Assembly (NCBI RefSeq): GCF_001665235.1
Contig: NZ_LZSC01000018.1
Location: 1 to 46,840 of the forward strand
Reading direction: 5' to 3'
DNA length: 46,840 nucleotides
Origin: Mycobacterium sp. 1100029.7
GTDB lineage: Bacteria > Actinomycetota > Actinomycetes > Mycobacteriales > Mycobacteriaceae
Position 1 is the stretch's first letter. The number at the start of each line of letters is the position of its first letter. Below, one piece after another: positions 27,949 to 37,893 of this stretch. Made by a program: the position numbers and the translations under genes. The notes under the pieces were generated by a model that did not search any database, was not told the origin of the DNA, and saw only the letters and a program-made list of their open reading frames with translations.

Positions 27949-29505
27949 ATGGGTCTGACTCGCCGCGACAAGGTCGCGCGCACGTTGCTGGTCTCGACAG
28001 CGATTGCTGCCGTGGCGCTGATTCTGGGGGGCTGCACGCGCGTTGTGGTCGGACACCCGCTGATGGCGGGGCCGAAGCTGGGTCAACCGGTGGAGTGGAC
28101 ACCATGCCGGGTCGCCAGCGGTTCGGTGAAGCTTCCCGGCGGCGCCATGTGCGGCAAACTCGCCGTGCCCGTCGACTACGACCATCCCGGCGGTGACGTC
28201 GCGACACTGGCGATGATCCGGTTCCCGGCGACCGGCGACAAGCTGGGTTCGCTGGTGATCAACCCCGGCGGCCCCGGCGAATCGGGCATCGAAGCCGCGC
28301 TCGGCGTCGTTCAGACACTGCCCAAGCGGGTCCGCGAGCGGTTCGACCTGGTCGGCTTCGACCCGCGCGGTGTGGGGTCGTCACGGCCGGCGATCTGGTG
28401 TAACTCCGACGCCGACAACGACCGGCTGCGTACCGAGCCGAACGTCGACTACAGCCCGGCCGGTGTCGCCCACATGGAAGACGAGACCAAGCAGTTCGTC
28501 GGCCGCTGCGTGGACAAGATGGGCAAGGACTTCCTGTCCAACGTCGGCACGGTCAACGTCGCCAAGGACCTGGACGCCATTCGCGCGGCGCTGGGCGACG
28601 ACAAACTGACCTACCTCGGCTACTCCTACGGCACCCGGATCGGGGCGGCCTACGCCGAGGCGTTCCCGCACAACGTGCGGGCGATGATCCTCGACGGCGC
28701 CGTGGACCCCAACGCCGACCCGGTCGAGGCTGATCTGCGGCAGGCCAAGGGATTTCAGGACGCCTTCAACGACTACGCGACCGACTGTGCCAAGAATGCC
28801 AGCTGTCCGCTGGGCACCGACCCGACCAAAGCCGTCGACGTGTACCACAGCCTGATCGACCCGATGGTCGACCCGAACAACCAACTCGTCGGCAAGCCGA
28901 TACCGACCAAGGATCCGCGCGGACTGAGCTATGCCGACGCGGTCGTCGGGACGATCATGGCGCTGTATTCGCCGACGCTGTGGCATCACCTCACCGACGG
29001 CCTCACCGAGCTGACCGAGCACCGCGGCGACACCCTGCTGGCACTGGCCGACATGTACATGCGCCGCGACCCGCACGGCCACTACACCAACGCCACCGAC
29101 GCCCGGGTCGCGATCAACTGCGTCGACCAGCCGCCAGTTACCGACCGCGCCAAGGTGATTGACGAAGATCGTCGCTCTCGCGAGATCGCCCCGTTCATGA
29201 GCTACGGCAAGTTCACCGGCGACGCCCCGCTGGGCACCTGCGCGTTCTGGCCGGTGCCGCCGACCAGCAAGCCGCACTCCGTCTCGGCGCCCGGCCTGGC
29301 CCCGACCGTCGTGGTGTCGACCACGCACGACCCGGCGACGCCGTACAAGGCGGGGGTCGACCTGGCGAACCAGCTCCGCGGCTCGCTGCTGACCTTCGAC
29401 GGCACCCAGCACACGGTGGTGTTCCAGGGCGACAGCTGCATCGACGACTACGTGACGGCGTATCTGATCGGTGGCACCACACCGCCCAGCGGCGCGAAGT
29501 GCTAG
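27949..29505 (+). CDS. caeA: Cell-envelope serine protease/esterase CaeA (Hip1)
   Basis: The 518-residue lipoprotein has an export signal ending LILGGC (lipobox Cys near residue 30). The alpha/beta-hydrolase catalytic triad is Ser226 (GYSYGTR), Asp461 (THDPATP) and His488 (GTQHTVVF), matching the M. tuberculosis Hip1 triad (228/463/490) with a constant offset of two. Hip1 cleaves GroEL2 and dampens host responses; substrate in this species is not shown. The ATG at 27949 begins MGLTRRDKVARTLLVS, as in relatives; the upstream GTG-type frame (27898) would put 17 residues before the signal. A close paralogue follows 85 bp downstream. Confidence 0.93.
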   Translation: MGLTRRDKVARTLLVSTAIAAVALILGGCTRVVVGHPLMAGPKLGQPVEWTPCRVASGSVKLPGGAMCGKLAVPVDYDHPGGDVATLAMIRFPATGDKLGSLVINPGGPGESGIEAALGVVQTLPKRVRERFDLVGFDPRGVGSSRPAIWCNSDADNDRLRTEPNVDYSPAGVAHMEDETKQFVGRCVDKMGKDFLSNVGTVNVAKDLDAIRAALGDDKLTYLGYSYGTRIGAAYAEAFPHNVRAMILDGAVDPNADPVEADLRQAKGFQDAFNDYATDCAKNASCPLGTDPTKAVDVYHSLIDPMVDPNNQLVGKPIPTKDPRGLSYADAVVGTIMALYSPTLWHHLTDGLTELTEHRGDTLLALADMYMRRDPHGHYTNATDARVAINCVDQPPVTDRAKVIDEDRRSREIAPFMSYGKFTGDAPLGTCAFWPVPPTSKPHSVSAPGLAPTVVVSTTHDPATPYKAGVDLANQLRGSLLTFDGTQHTVVFQGDSCIDDYVTAYLIGGTTPPSGAKC

Positions 29506-29590
29506 CGGCCGCGCTGGGCTGCGTTCTCGAGACCAAGGCGTGACCGATTCGCGCCGTCACGGGTACTCGAAGCTGCGACGATTGACAGCC

Positions 29591-31144
29591 ATGTCGCGCC
29601 TGAGATCGTTGAGCTCGGCGCTGCTGTCGTTAGGACTGCTGGTTGCGGGGCAACACGCCCTGCCCACCGCCGGCGCAACTCCGGAACCTGGTGCGGGCCA
29701 AGGCCCGAGCCCGGCTCCGTCGGCTTCGGCGTCGCAGCCGATCTGGGGCAGTTGCAGTCAAGTTCTGCGCGACACCAGCGACCTCCCCACCGCCCAGTGC
29801 ACCACCGTGTCGGTCCCGATCGACTACAACAATCCGACGGGACCGCAGGCGAAGCTGGCGGTGATCCGGGTGCCGGCGACCGGCCAGCGGATCGGGTCGC
29901 TGTTGATCAACCCGGGGGGACCCGGAGCCTCCGCCGTCGACATGGTGGCCGGGATGGCGCCGGATCTGCAGAACACCGACATCACCCGGCACTTCGATCT
30001 GGTCGGATTCGACCCGCGAGGGGTGGGCCACTCGACGCCGTCGCTGCGGTGCCGCACCGACGCCGAGTTCGACGCGTACCGCACCGAACCGATGGTCGAC
30101 TACAGCCCCGCGGGCGTGGCACACATCGAGCAGATCTACCGGCAGCTGGCGGCGGAATGCGTCAACCGGATGGGCAAGGAGTTCCTGGCCAACGAGGGCA
30201 CCGCGTCGGTCGCACGCGACATGGACGTGGTCCGTCAGGCCCTCGGTGAGGACCAGATCAATTACCTCGGCTACAGCTACGGCACCGAGTTGGGCACCGC
30301 GTATCTGGAGAAGTTCGCCGAGCACGTGCGCACCATGGTGCTCGACGGCGCGATCGACCCGACCGTCGACCCGGTGCAAGAGAACATCCGTCAAACCGGG
30401 GGATTCCAAACAGCTTTCAACGACTACGCCGCGGACTGCGCCCGCTCGCCGGCGTGCCCGCTGGGCACCGATCCGGCGCAGTTCGTCAACCGCTACCACG
30501 CTCTGATCGACCCGCTCGTCGCCAAGCCGGGCCGCACCTCGGACCCGCGTGGCCTGAGCTACGCCGACGCGACCACCGGGACGATCAACGCGCTGTACAC
30601 GCCGCAGCACTGGAAGTACCTGACCAGCGGGCTGCTCGGGTTGCAGCGCGGCACCGACGCGGGCGATTTGTTGCTACTGGCCGACGACTACCAGGGTCGC
30701 GACAAGAAGGGCCACTACGACAACGATCAGGACGCGTTCAACGCCGTCCGTTGTGTGGATGCGCCGACACCGACCGATCAGGCGTCGTGGGTGGCCGCCG
30801 ACCAACAGATCCGTCAGGCCGCGCCGTTCCTGAGCTACGGGCCGTTCACCGGCAACGCGCCGCGCGACCTGTGCGCGTTGTGGCCGGTGCCCGCGACGAT
30901 GGCGCCGCACACCACGCCACCGGTGCCGCTCGGCAAGGCGGTCGTGGTGTCGACGACGCATGACCCGGCCACGCCGTATCAGGCGGGGGTGAGCCTGGCG
31001 CGTCAGCTGGGTGCCCCGCTGGTCACCTTCGACGGAACGCAGCACACGGCGGTGTTCGGCGGGAACCCGTGCGTCGACACCGCGATCACGCGGTACTTCG
31101 CGCTGGGCCAGTTGCCGCCACCGGCGCTGCAGTGCCAGCCCTGA
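29591..31144 (+). CDS. Secreted Hip1-like serine hydrolase (paralogue)
   Basis: This 517-residue protein is a tandem paralogue of caeA (Rv2223c-like). A Sec signal (about 1-28) ends near GATPEP without a lipobox, so it is released or only loosely bound. A Pro/Ser/Ala linker (about 30-50) precedes the hydrolase. The triad is Ser229 (GYSYGTE), Asp458 (THDPATP) and His485 (GTQHTAVF), in the same order and context as in caeA. NPGGPGAS gives the oxyanion segment. Divergence from caeA in the insert between residues 310 and 330 suggests different substrates. The ATG at 29591 fits the signal peptide; a frame from 29471 is not supported. Converges with a small gene, one base apart. Confidence 0.9.
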   Translation: MSRLRSLSSALLSLGLLVAGQHALPTAGATPEPGAGQGPSPAPSASASQPIWGSCSQVLRDTSDLPTAQCTTVSVPIDYNNPTGPQAKLAVIRVPATGQRIGSLLINPGGPGASAVDMVAGMAPDLQNTDITRHFDLVGFDPRGVGHSTPSLRCRTDAEFDAYRTEPMVDYSPAGVAHIEQIYRQLAAECVNRMGKEFLANEGTASVARDMDVVRQALGEDQINYLGYSYGTELGTAYLEKFAEHVRTMVLDGAIDPTVDPVQENIRQTGGFQTAFNDYAADCARSPACPLGTDPAQFVNRYHALIDPLVAKPGRTSDPRGLSYADATTGTINALYTPQHWKYLTSGLLGLQRGTDAGDLLLLADDYQGRDKKGHYDNDQDAFNAVRCVDAPTPTDQASWVAADQQIRQAAPFLSYGPFTGNAPRDLCALWPVPATMAPHTTPPVPLGKAVVVSTTHDPATPYQAGVSLARQLGAPLVTFDGTQHTAVFGGNPCVDTAITRYFALGQLPPPALQCQP

Positions 31145-31145
31145 C

Positions 31146-31343
31146 TCAGCGGGTGAACGCGTCGTACATGCCCTGATTCATCCGGTCCTCGCTGGTCTGA
31201 CCGGGGGCCGGGGGCGGCGTCTGACACGTGCACGTCAGGTCGTTGAAGGCGGGGTCCGCGACGCCGGGCGCGGCGTCACTGGCGGGTTGCCCCAGTGTGA
31301 CACCGAGACCGATCGCTCCGATGGCCAGAAGTTTGGTGATCAC
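31146..31343 (-). CDS. Small secreted mycobacterial protein
   Basis: The 65-residue product starts at a GTG preceded by AAGGA. A signal peptide (MITKLLAIGAIGLGVTLGQP) ends near ASDAAPG. The mature part contains DLTCTCQTPPPAP with two close cysteines and ends in DRMNQGMYDAFTR. I recognise this as a mycobacteria-restricted small secreted family with the FNDLTC-C signature but know no function. It lies tail to tail with the Hip1-like paralogue. Confidence 0.7.
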   Translation of the reverse strand: MITKLLAIGAIGLGVTLGQPASDAAPGVADPAFNDLTCTCQTPPPAPGQTSEDRMNQGMYDAFTR

Positions 31344-31375
31344 TGCGGGTCCTTCCTGCTGGTGTAATGCTCTCT

Positions 31376-31396
31376 GTAACCACTTTAGTAGGTTAC
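31376..31396. promoter_or_regulatory. Inverted repeat GTAACC-N9-GGTTAC
   Basis: Perfect 6-bp arms flank the AT-rich spacer ACTTTAGTA, 33 bp before the start of the small secreted gene. A position overlapping its promoter suggests an operator; the cognate regulator is unknown. Confidence 0.4.
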
Positions 31397-31731
31397 GTAT
31401 TTCGGGATTGAGACGGTAACCGCACGAAACGGTGACAGGGTGGGTCGGGGCGCGGCGAGCCCGCGTTTCCGACGTTGCTCACAGCGCCAGAACGTACGGA
31501 TCCGTCGCTGAACCCGGGCTGAGAGATCATCAGAATTTGGCCTGTGCCGGGTGCTTGTCGAAGTTTGCTATGGCGTGCTCGGTCGGTTCCGCACCCATTG
31601 GTGCTGGCCGGGACCTGCGCGGGCACCCCCGACACGCGAGGCGTTCACTCCGCGCGAGGGCCCGCCGTCGCGGCCGGGAGGGCCGTTTGCGCTGGTGGCT
31701 GTAACGATGGTGTCGAGTACTAAGCACCCGT

Positions 31732-31747
31732 GTAACACCGAATTAAC
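31732..31747 (+). promoter_or_regulatory. Candidate GlnR box upstream of glnA2
   Basis: GTAAC-ACCGAA-TTAAC follows the GlnR pattern GTnAC-n6-GnAAC (AC-n9-AC) with one mismatch. It ends 23 bp before the glnA2 ATG, so it could overlap the core promoter. GlnR control of glnA2 is inference. Confidence 0.4.
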
Positions 31748-31770
31748 AGCAATTGCCTAATGTTCGCTGT

Positions 31771-33111
31771 ATGGATCGCCAGAAGGAATTCGTCCTCCGC
31801 ACTCTGGAGGAACGGGACATCCGCTTCGTCCGGCTCTGGTTCACGGATGTGCTCGGCTTCCTCAAATCGGTGGCCATCGCCCCAGCCGAACTCGAGGGTG
31901 CTTTCGAAGAAGGCATCGGCTTCGACGGGTCGTCGATCGAGGGCTTCTCGAGGGTGTCGGAATCCGACACCGTCGCCAACCCCGATCCGTCGACGTTCCA
32001 GGTCTTGCCCTGGGCCACCCCCGGCGGCCACCATCACTCGGCGCGGATGTTCTGCGACATCACCATGCCCGACGGCTCGCCGTCCTGGGCCGACCCGCGC
32101 CACGTGCTGCGGCGGCAGCTGCAGAAGGCCAACGACCTGGGCTTCTCCTGCTACGTCCACCCCGAGATCGAGTTCTTCCTGCTCGAGCCGGGACCCAATG
32201 ACGGCACGCCACCGGTGCCCGTCGACAACGCCGGCTACTTCGACCAGGCCGTGCACGACTCGGCCTCGAACTTCCGCCGGCACGCCATCGACGCTCTCGA
32301 ATTCATGGGCATCTCAGTCGAGTTCAGCCACCACGAGGGCGCACCCGGCCAGCAGGAGATCGACCTGCGCTTCGCCGATGCGCTGTCCATGGCCGACAAC
32401 GTGATGACGTTCCGGTACGTGATCAAGGAAGTCGCGATCGAAAACGGTGCGCGAGCGTCGTTCATGCCCAAGCCTTTCGGGGAACACCCGGGCTCGGCCA
32501 TGCACACCCACATGAGCCTGTTCGAGGGCGACGTCAACGCCTTCCACAGCCCGGACGACCCGCTGCAGCTCTCCGACGTCGGCAAGTCGTTCATCGCCGG
32601 CATCCTCGAGCACGCTTCGGAGATCAGCGCGGTCACCAATCAATGGGTCAACTCCTACAAGCGCCTGGTGCACGGCGGCGAGGCGCCCACCGCGGCGTCG
32701 TGGGGCGCTGCCAACCGGTCCGCGCTGGTCCGGGTTCCGATGTACACGCCGCACAAGACGTCGTCGCGTCGCGTCGAGGTCCGCAGCCCCGACTCGGCCT
32801 GCAACCCCTACCTGACGTTCGCCGTGCTGCTGGCCGCAGGGCTGCGCGGGGTGGAGAAGGGCTACGTGCTGGGTCCGCAGGCCGAGGACAACGTCTGGGA
32901 CCTGACGCCCGAAGAGCGCCGCACGATGGGTTACCGCGAGCTGCCCACCAGTCTGGACAGCGCGCTGCACGCCATGGAAGCCTCCGAGCTGGTCGCGGAG
33001 ACGTTGGGGGAGCACGTCTTTGACTTCTTCCTGCGCAACAAGCGCACCGAGTGGGCGAACTACCGCAGTCACGTCACACCCTTCGAGCTGAGCACCTACC
33101 TGTCGCTCTAG
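31771..33111 (+). CDS. glnA2: Glutamine synthetase-like GlnA2
   Basis: The 446-residue protein shows GS signatures: FDGSSIEGFSRVSESD, the metal-binding PEIEFFLLEP, EFSHHEGAPGQQEIDLRFAD, MPKPFGEHPGSAMHTHMSL, and NRSALVRVP. The adenylylation-loop position that in GlnA1 reads DLYELPPEE is here NVWDLTPEE, so the target Tyr is absent and GlnE should not modify this enzyme. In M. tuberculosis GlnA2 is non-essential and of different substrate preference. The ATG at 31771 gives the same N-terminus as the M. tuberculosis protein (MDRQKEFVLRTLEERDIRFV); an in-frame start at 31753 is not needed. glnE follows 51 bp later. Confidence 0.96.
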   Translation: MDRQKEFVLRTLEERDIRFVRLWFTDVLGFLKSVAIAPAELEGAFEEGIGFDGSSIEGFSRVSESDTVANPDPSTFQVLPWATPGGHHHSARMFCDITMPDGSPSWADPRHVLRRQLQKANDLGFSCYVHPEIEFFLLEPGPNDGTPPVPVDNAGYFDQAVHDSASNFRRHAIDALEFMGISVEFSHHEGAPGQQEIDLRFADALSMADNVMTFRYVIKEVAIENGARASFMPKPFGEHPGSAMHTHMSLFEGDVNAFHSPDDPLQLSDVGKSFIAGILEHASEISAVTNQWVNSYKRLVHGGEAPTAASWGAANRSALVRVPMYTPHKTSSRRVEVRSPDSACNPYLTFAVLLAAGLRGVEKGYVLGPQAEDNVWDLTPEERRTMGYRELPTSLDSALHAMEASELVAETLGEHVFDFFLRNKRTEWANYRSHVTPFELSTYLSL

Positions 33112-33162
33112 CGCACACGGGCTGCCGGTTGGTCTGATGGATCGGCAGGTTGCGCTACCGTC

Positions 33163-36147
33163 TTGGACGTGACCAAACCCACCACCGAGCGTCCTCGGCT
33201 GCCCAGCGTCGGCAGGCTCGGTTTGGTCGATCCCCCCGCAGGTGAGCGACTGGCGCAATTGGGCTGGACGGCAAAGGACGACAAGGCGCAGGTCGACCGG
33301 TTGTGGGCGTTGTCGCGTGCGCCGGACCCCGACGCCGCTTTGCGCGCGCTCATTCGGCTCGCCGAGAATCCAGACGCGGATTGGGACGAGCTCAACGCCG
33401 CTCTGCTCACCGAACGTTCGTTACGGGGGCGCCTGTTCTCGGTGCTGGGCGCGTCGCTGGCGCTGGGGGATCACCTGGTCGCCAATCCGAAGTCGTGGAA
33501 GTTGCTGCGCGGCAAGGTCACCTTGCCGTCCCGCGCCGCGTTGCACGCGGCGTTCACCGAGTGCGTCGACGACGCCCTGGCCGAGCCGAATTCTCTGGTG
33601 CCCCGGTTGTCCGCGTTGTATCGCGACCATCTGCTGGTGCTGGCGGCACTGGATTTGGCCGCGACGGTCGAGGACGAGCCGGTGCTGCCGTTCACCGTCG
33701 TGGGCGAGCAGCTGTCCGACACCGCCGACGCGGTGCTGGCCGCCTCGCTGCGCGCCGCCGAGGCGACCGTCTGCGGGGACCGCACGCCGCCGCGGCTGGC
33801 CGTGATCGCGATGGGCAAATGCGGTGCGCGCGAACTGAACTACGTCAGCGACGTCGACATCATCTTCGTCGCCGACCAGGCCGACCCGCTGTCCACCCGG
33901 GTGGCCACCGAGATGATGCGGGTGGCCTCGACGGCCTGCTTCGAAGTGGACGCCGGGCTGCGGCCGGAGGGGCGCAGCGGTGAGCTGGTGCGCACCGTCG
34001 AGTCGCACGTCGCCTACTACAAGCGCTGGGCGAAAACCTGGGAGTTCCAGGCGTTGCTGAAGGCCCGCGCCGCGGCCGGCGACACCGAACTCGGCGAGCG
34101 ATACCTGGCAGAGTTGATGCCGATGGTCTGGATCGCTTGCATGCGTGAGGACTTCGTGGGCGAGGTGCAGGCCATGCGGCGACGGGTGGAGCAGTTGGTG
34201 CCCTCGGAGGTGCGGGACCGCGAGCTCAAGCTCGGCAGCGGCGGGCTGCGCGACGTCGAGTTCGCCGTGCAGTTGCTGCAGTTGGTGCACGGCCGCAGCG
34301 ACGAGTCCCTGCATGTGGCGTCGACGGTCGATGCCCTGGCCGCGTTGGGCGCAGGCGGCTACGTCGGCCGCGAGGACGCCGCGAATTTGACTGCCTCGTA
34401 TGAGTTTTTGCGGCTACTCGAGCATCGCCTGCAGTTGCAGCGGCTCAAACGCACCCATCTGCTGCCCGAGGCCGACGACGAGGAGGCGGTGCGCTGGTTG
34501 GCGCGCGCGGCCCACATCCGCCCGGATGGCCGCCACGACGCGGCCGGGGTGCTGCGCGAGGAGCTCAAGCACCAGAACCTGCGGGTGTCTCAGCTGCACG
34601 CCAAGCTCTTCTATCAGCCGCTGCTGGAGTCGATCGGCCCGCCAGGGCTGGAGATCGCGCACGGCATGACGGCCGAAGCCGCGGAGCGTCAGCTTGCCGC
34701 GCTGGGTTATGAGGGTCCGCAGACCGCGCTCAAGCACATGTCGGCGTTGGTCAACCAGAGCGGCCGCCGCGGCCGGGTGCAGTCGGTGCTGCTACCGAGG
34801 CTGCTGAACTGGATGTCCTACACCCCGGACCCCGACGCGGGGCTGCTGGCCTACCGGCGACTGTCCGAAGCGCTGGCCTCCGAAAGCTGGTATCTGTCCA
34901 CGCTGCGCGACAAACCGGCGGTGGCCCGGCGGCTGATGAACGTGCTGGGGACGTCCGCCTACGTGCCGGACCTGCTGATGCGCGCCCCTCGGGTGATCCA
35001 GGACTATGGCGACGGGCCGGGCGGACCGCGACTGCTCGACACCGAACCCGCGATGGTGGCCCGGGCGCTGATCGCCTCGGCGGCCCGTCACCCCGACCCG
35101 GTGCGGGCCATTGCCGGCGCCCGCACCCTGCGCCGCCGCGAGCTTGCCCGGATCGGTTCGGCGGATCTGCTGGGCATGCTCGACGTTCGAGACGTGTGCC
35201 GGGCGTTGACGTCGGTGTGGGTGGCGGTGCTGCAGTCCGCGCTGGACGCGCTGACCCGCGCCAACCTGCCCCAGGATGGCAAACCGCGTGCGGCCCTTGC
35301 GGTTATCGGCATGGGCCGGCTGGGCGGTGCCGAACTCGGCTACGGATCCGACGCCGACGTGATGTTCGTCTGCGAGCCGGCCGCCGGTGTCGAGGATTCG
35401 GTCGCGGTCAAGTGGGCGACGTCGATCGCCGAGCAGGTGCGGTCCCTGTTGGGCACGCCCAGCGTCGACCCGCCGCTGGAGGTCGACGCCAACCTGCGGC
35501 CCGAGGGCCGCAGCGGCCCGCTGGTCCGCACCCTGGGGTCCTACACCGCGTACTACGCGCAGTGGGCGCAGCCGTGGGAGATCCAGGCGCTGCTGCGCGC
35601 GCACGCGGTGGCCGGCGACCAGGAACTGGGTCAGCGGTTCATGCTGATGGCCGACACCACGCGGTATCCCGCCGACGGGGTGTCCGCCGAAGCGGTGCAC
35701 GAGATTCGCCGGATCAAGGCCCGCGTCGATTCCGAACGGCTGCCGCGCGGGGCCGACCCCAACACCCACACCAAACTGGGGCGCGGGGGACTGGCCGATA
35801 TCGAGTGGACGGTGCAGCTGCTGCAACTGCAGCACGCGCACGAGATCCCGGCGCTGCACAACACCTCGACGCTGGAATCACTCGACGTGATCGCCGAGAA
35901 CGGTTTGATGGACGTCGACGAAGTGGACCTGCTGCGGCAGGCCTGGCTGACCGCCACCCGGGCCCGCAACGCCCTGGTCCTGGTCCGGGGCAAGCCGACC
36001 GACCAGCTGCCCGGACCCGGACGTCAGCTCAACGCGGTCGCGGTGGCCGCGGGCTGGCACAACGATGATGGAAGTGAGTTCTTGGACAACTATCTGCGGG
36101 TAACACGACGTGCAAAAGCGGTGGTACGCAAGGTGTTCGGGAGTTGA
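33163..36147 (+). CDS. glnE: Glutamine synthetase adenylyltransferase GlnE
   Basis: The 994-residue bifunctional enzyme adds and removes AMP on Tyr406 of GlnA1. Two nucleotidyltransferase halves are visible, each with G-x11-D-x-[20 protein letters not shown] near residue 220 (deadenylylating half) and [19 protein letters not shown] near residue 725 (adenylylating half). The helical linker and [23 protein letters not shown] segments support full length. The TTG at 33163 gives the same 994 residues as M. tuberculosis; GTG at 33169 is two codons inside and equally possible. The next gene overlaps by 4 bp, so downstream genes ride on the glnE transcript. Confidence 0.96.
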   Translation: MDVTKPTTERPRLPSVGRLGLVDPPAGERLAQLGWTAKDDKAQVDRLWALSRAPDPDAALRALIRLAENPDADWDELNAALLTERSLRGRLFSVLGASLALGDHLVANPKSWKLLRGKVTLPSRAALHAAFTECVDDALAEPNSLVPRLSALYRDHLLVLAALDLAATVEDEPVLPFTVVGEQLSDTADAVLAASLRAAEATVCGDRTPPRLAVIAMGKCGARELNYVSDVDIIFVADQADPLSTRVATEMMRVASTACFEVDAGLRPEGRSGELVRTVESHVAYYKRWAKTWEFQALLKARAAAGDTELGERYLAELMPMVWIACMREDFVGEVQAMRRRVEQLVPSEVRDRELKLGSGGLRDVEFAVQLLQLVHGRSDESLHVASTVDALAALGAGGYVGREDAANLTASYEFLRLLEHRLQLQRLKRTHLLPEADDEEAVRWLARAAHIRPDGRHDAAGVLREELKHQNLRVSQLHAKLFYQPLLESIGPPGLEIAHGMTAEAAERQLAALGYEGPQTALKHMSALVNQSGRRGRVQSVLLPRLLNWMSYTPDPDAGLLAYRRLSEALASESWYLSTLRDKPAVARRLMNVLGTSAYVPDLLMRAPRVIQDYGDGPGGPRLLDTEPAMVARALIASAARHPDPVRAIAGARTLRRRELARIGSADLLGMLDVRDVCRALTSVWVAVLQSALDALTRANLPQDGKPRAALAVIGMGRLGGAELGYGSDADVMFVCEPAAGVEDSVAVKWATSIAEQVRSLLGTPSVDPPLEVDANLRPEGRSGPLVRTLGSYTAYYAQWAQPWEIQALLRAHAVAGDQELGQRFMLMADTTRYPADGVSAEAVHEIRRIKARVDSERLPRGADPNTHTKLGRGGLADIEWTVQLLQLQHAHEIPALHNTSTLESLDVIAENGLMDVDEVDLLRQAWLTATRARNALVLVRGKPTDQLPGPGRQLNAVAVAAGWHNDDGSEFLDNYLRVTRRAKAVVRKVFGS

Positions 36148-36788
36148 GCTCGCCGGCAAGCGCGTTCGACGACAAGTTCGAGGTGCTCACCGCGGCGCAG
36201 GCCGAGCGGGTGACGGCCCTGTACGCGCCATTGGCGGACTCGGTGCGCGACCTCATCGAGGCGACGATCCTGACCGAAGCCGACGACGACGCCGTCGCCG
36301 AGGCCCGGGCCGCGATCGAGTCCGTCACGCACCGGCTGCGGCAACGGACCCGGCCGGTCGGGGCGAGCTACCGCGTCAACGGACGCCCGCTGCCGCTGGG
36401 CAACGCGGTGGTCGGTGCCTGCAACCCGATCGCACCGCCGGTCGTCGTGCACCACGAGGCCGACGGCCGCTGCTGGAGCGAGTTCACCCTGGGGCCGGCC
36501 TACGAAGGCCCGCCCGGCCTGGTGCACGGCGGAGTCAGCGCACTGGTGCTCGATCACCTGCTCGGTGAGGCTGCCAGCGACGGCTTGATGAAGGCGCGCT
36601 TCACCGGAACCATCTGCGTGAAATACCTGCGCGGCACCCCGCTGGGCCCCCTTCGGTCCGACGCCTGGATCGACCGCAGCGAAGGCGTCAAAGTCTTTGC
36701 GCGCGGCACGATTTCGGACGCAGAAGGGGTAACGGTGGAAGCAGAGGGTATCTTCATCGAACCGGCCTGGGCGCGGGAAGCCCGGTGA
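36144..36788 (+). CDS. PaaI-like hotdog thioesterase family protein
   Basis: The 214-residue protein starts at a TTG overlapping the glnE stop (TTGA). The C-terminal half (about 95-205) is a hotdog domain with the PaaI signature [21 protein letters not shown], followed by [11 protein letters not shown] and [14 protein letters not shown] strands; the central His and Asp/Glu of the long helix are the usual catalytic region. The N-terminal 90 residues are helical and not typical of PaaI. It probably hydrolyses an acyl-CoA, but the substrate is unknown. The following F420-type gene also overlaps by 4 bp, so the three proteins are made together. Confidence 0.82.
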   Translation: MSSPASAFDDKFEVLTAAQAERVTALYAPLADSVRDLIEATILTEADDDAVAEARAAIESVTHRLRQRTRPVGASYRVNGRPLPLGNAVVGACNPIAPPVVVHHEADGRCWSEFTLGPAYEGPPGLVHGGVSALVLDHLLGEAASDGLMKARFTGTICVKYLRGTPLGPLRSDAWIDRSEGVKVFARGTISDAEGVTVEAEGIFIEPAWAREAR

Positions 36789-37645
36789 AGTTCTACATCA
36801 GCAGCGCCTTCCTGAACACCCGGGAGATCATCGAGATCGCCAAGGCCGCAGACGAACTCGGCTACGACGGGATCGGCATACCCGATCACGTGGTCAACCT
36901 GGAGACCCTGGACACGCCGTACCCGTACACCAAGGACGGGGAACGGCGCTGGCAGCCGTTCACCGACTGGCTGGACCCGTGGGTGCTGGCCGGCGCGCTC
37001 GCCCAGGTCACCAGCCGGCTCCGGTTCGTCACCACGGTCTACATTCCCGCGATGCGCAATCCCTACTCGGCGGCCAAAGCCATTGGCACCGCCGCGGTTT
37101 TGGCATCGGGCCGGCTCGAGCTCGGCATCGGAGTCGGGTGGTGTCGCGAGGAGTTCGCGCTGATGGGCGAACAGTTCGAGGGCCGGGGTAAGCGTACCGA
37201 CGAGATGATCGAGCTGATGCGGGAGCTGTGGTCGCCGGGCTGGAGCGAATTCGACGGCGAGTTCTACACGACGCCGCGGCTGGAAATGCAACCGACCCCG
37301 CCACCGATCCCGGTCTACGTCGGCGGCCTGAGCGATGCCGCACTGCGCCGGGCGGCTCGCAACGACGGCTGGATCGGGGACTTGATCAAAACCGAGCACG
37401 CCATCGAGGCGGTCGGCAAGATACGTGAGCTGCGCCTCGAAAACGGTTTGACTATGCACGATTTCACCGTCCTGACCCCGCTGACCGACGCCTTCACCAC
37501 CGCCGACTATCAGCGCGTCGCCGATGCCGGAATCACCGGCATCATCACGATGCCGTGGATGTTCTACAGCGGACCGGACGCGTCGCTCGACGACAAGATC
37601 GACGGTATGCAGCGCTTCCGAAAAGACCTCGCGCTGGACGGCTAG
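36785..37645 (+). CDS. F420-dependent LLM-class oxidoreductase
   Basis: The 286-residue luciferase-like monooxygenase fold protein starts at a GTG overlapping the previous stop (GTGA). Family marks are IPDHVVNLETLDTPYPYT near residue 33, GRLELGIGVGWCREEFALMG near 108, and PPIPVYVGGLSDAALRRAAR near 170. This group (TIGR03619-like) uses reduced F420 or flavin in mycobacteria. The substrate is unknown; context with a thioesterase suggests an acyl or lipid substrate, which is only inference. Confidence 0.9.
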   Translation: MKFYISSAFLNTREIIEIAKAADELGYDGIGIPDHVVNLETLDTPYPYTKDGERRWQPFTDWLDPWVLAGALAQVTSRLRFVTTVYIPAMRNPYSAAKAIGTAAVLASGRLELGIGVGWCREEFALMGEQFEGRGKRTDEMIELMRELWSPGWSEFDGEFYTTPRLEMQPTPPPIPVYVGGLSDAALRRAARNDGWIGDLIKTEHAIEAVGKIRELRLENGLTMHDFTVLTPLTDAFTTADYQRVADAGITGIITMPWMFYSGPDASLDDKIDGMQRFRKDLALDG

Positions 37646-37677
37646 ACGGCGGGTGCGGTCGCGGCCATACTCGACGA

Positions 37678-37893
37678 ATGCCCTTCACGGTTGTGTTCAG
37701 CAACGGCGAACCACGCGATTACGGCGTCTTCGACAAGTACGAGGTCACCGACGCGGGCGTGCTGATCATCGACATGCACCGCGCCGACGTCAATCGGCAT
37801 TACGTCGCTCCCGGCAGTTGGCTGGAGCTTGTCGAGGTGGCCGACGGCCAGCCGGCCAGCGCCTCGCGTGGTGTGTTGGGCGTCAAACGGTGA
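37678..37893 (+). CDS. Small conserved protein of unknown function
   Basis: The 71-residue product (MPFTVVFSNGEPRDYGVFDK) is strand-rich, with no signal peptide or membrane segment, so it is probably a small cytosolic beta protein. Its stop overlaps the start of the lipoprotein gene (GTGA), making co-translation likely. It comes 32 bp after the F420-type gene, in the same operon. Family not recognised. Confidence 0.65.
   Translation: MPFTVVFSNGEPRDYGVFDKYEVTDAGVLIIDMHRADVNRHYVAPGSWLELVEVADGQPASASRGVLGVKR

Larger units (their letters stand above)
31344..31770. other. 427-bp intergenic region between a small secreted gene and glnA2
   Basis: No gene is supported here; short frames at 31432-31760 lack ribosome sites and protein character. 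It holds the divergent promoters, an inverted repeat at 31376-31396 and a GlnR-like site at 31732-31747. Confidence 0.6.

Noticed and set aside
31432..31760. Small genes upstream of glnA2
   Set aside because: No ribosome site, Arg-rich composition typical of noise, and no recognisable family.
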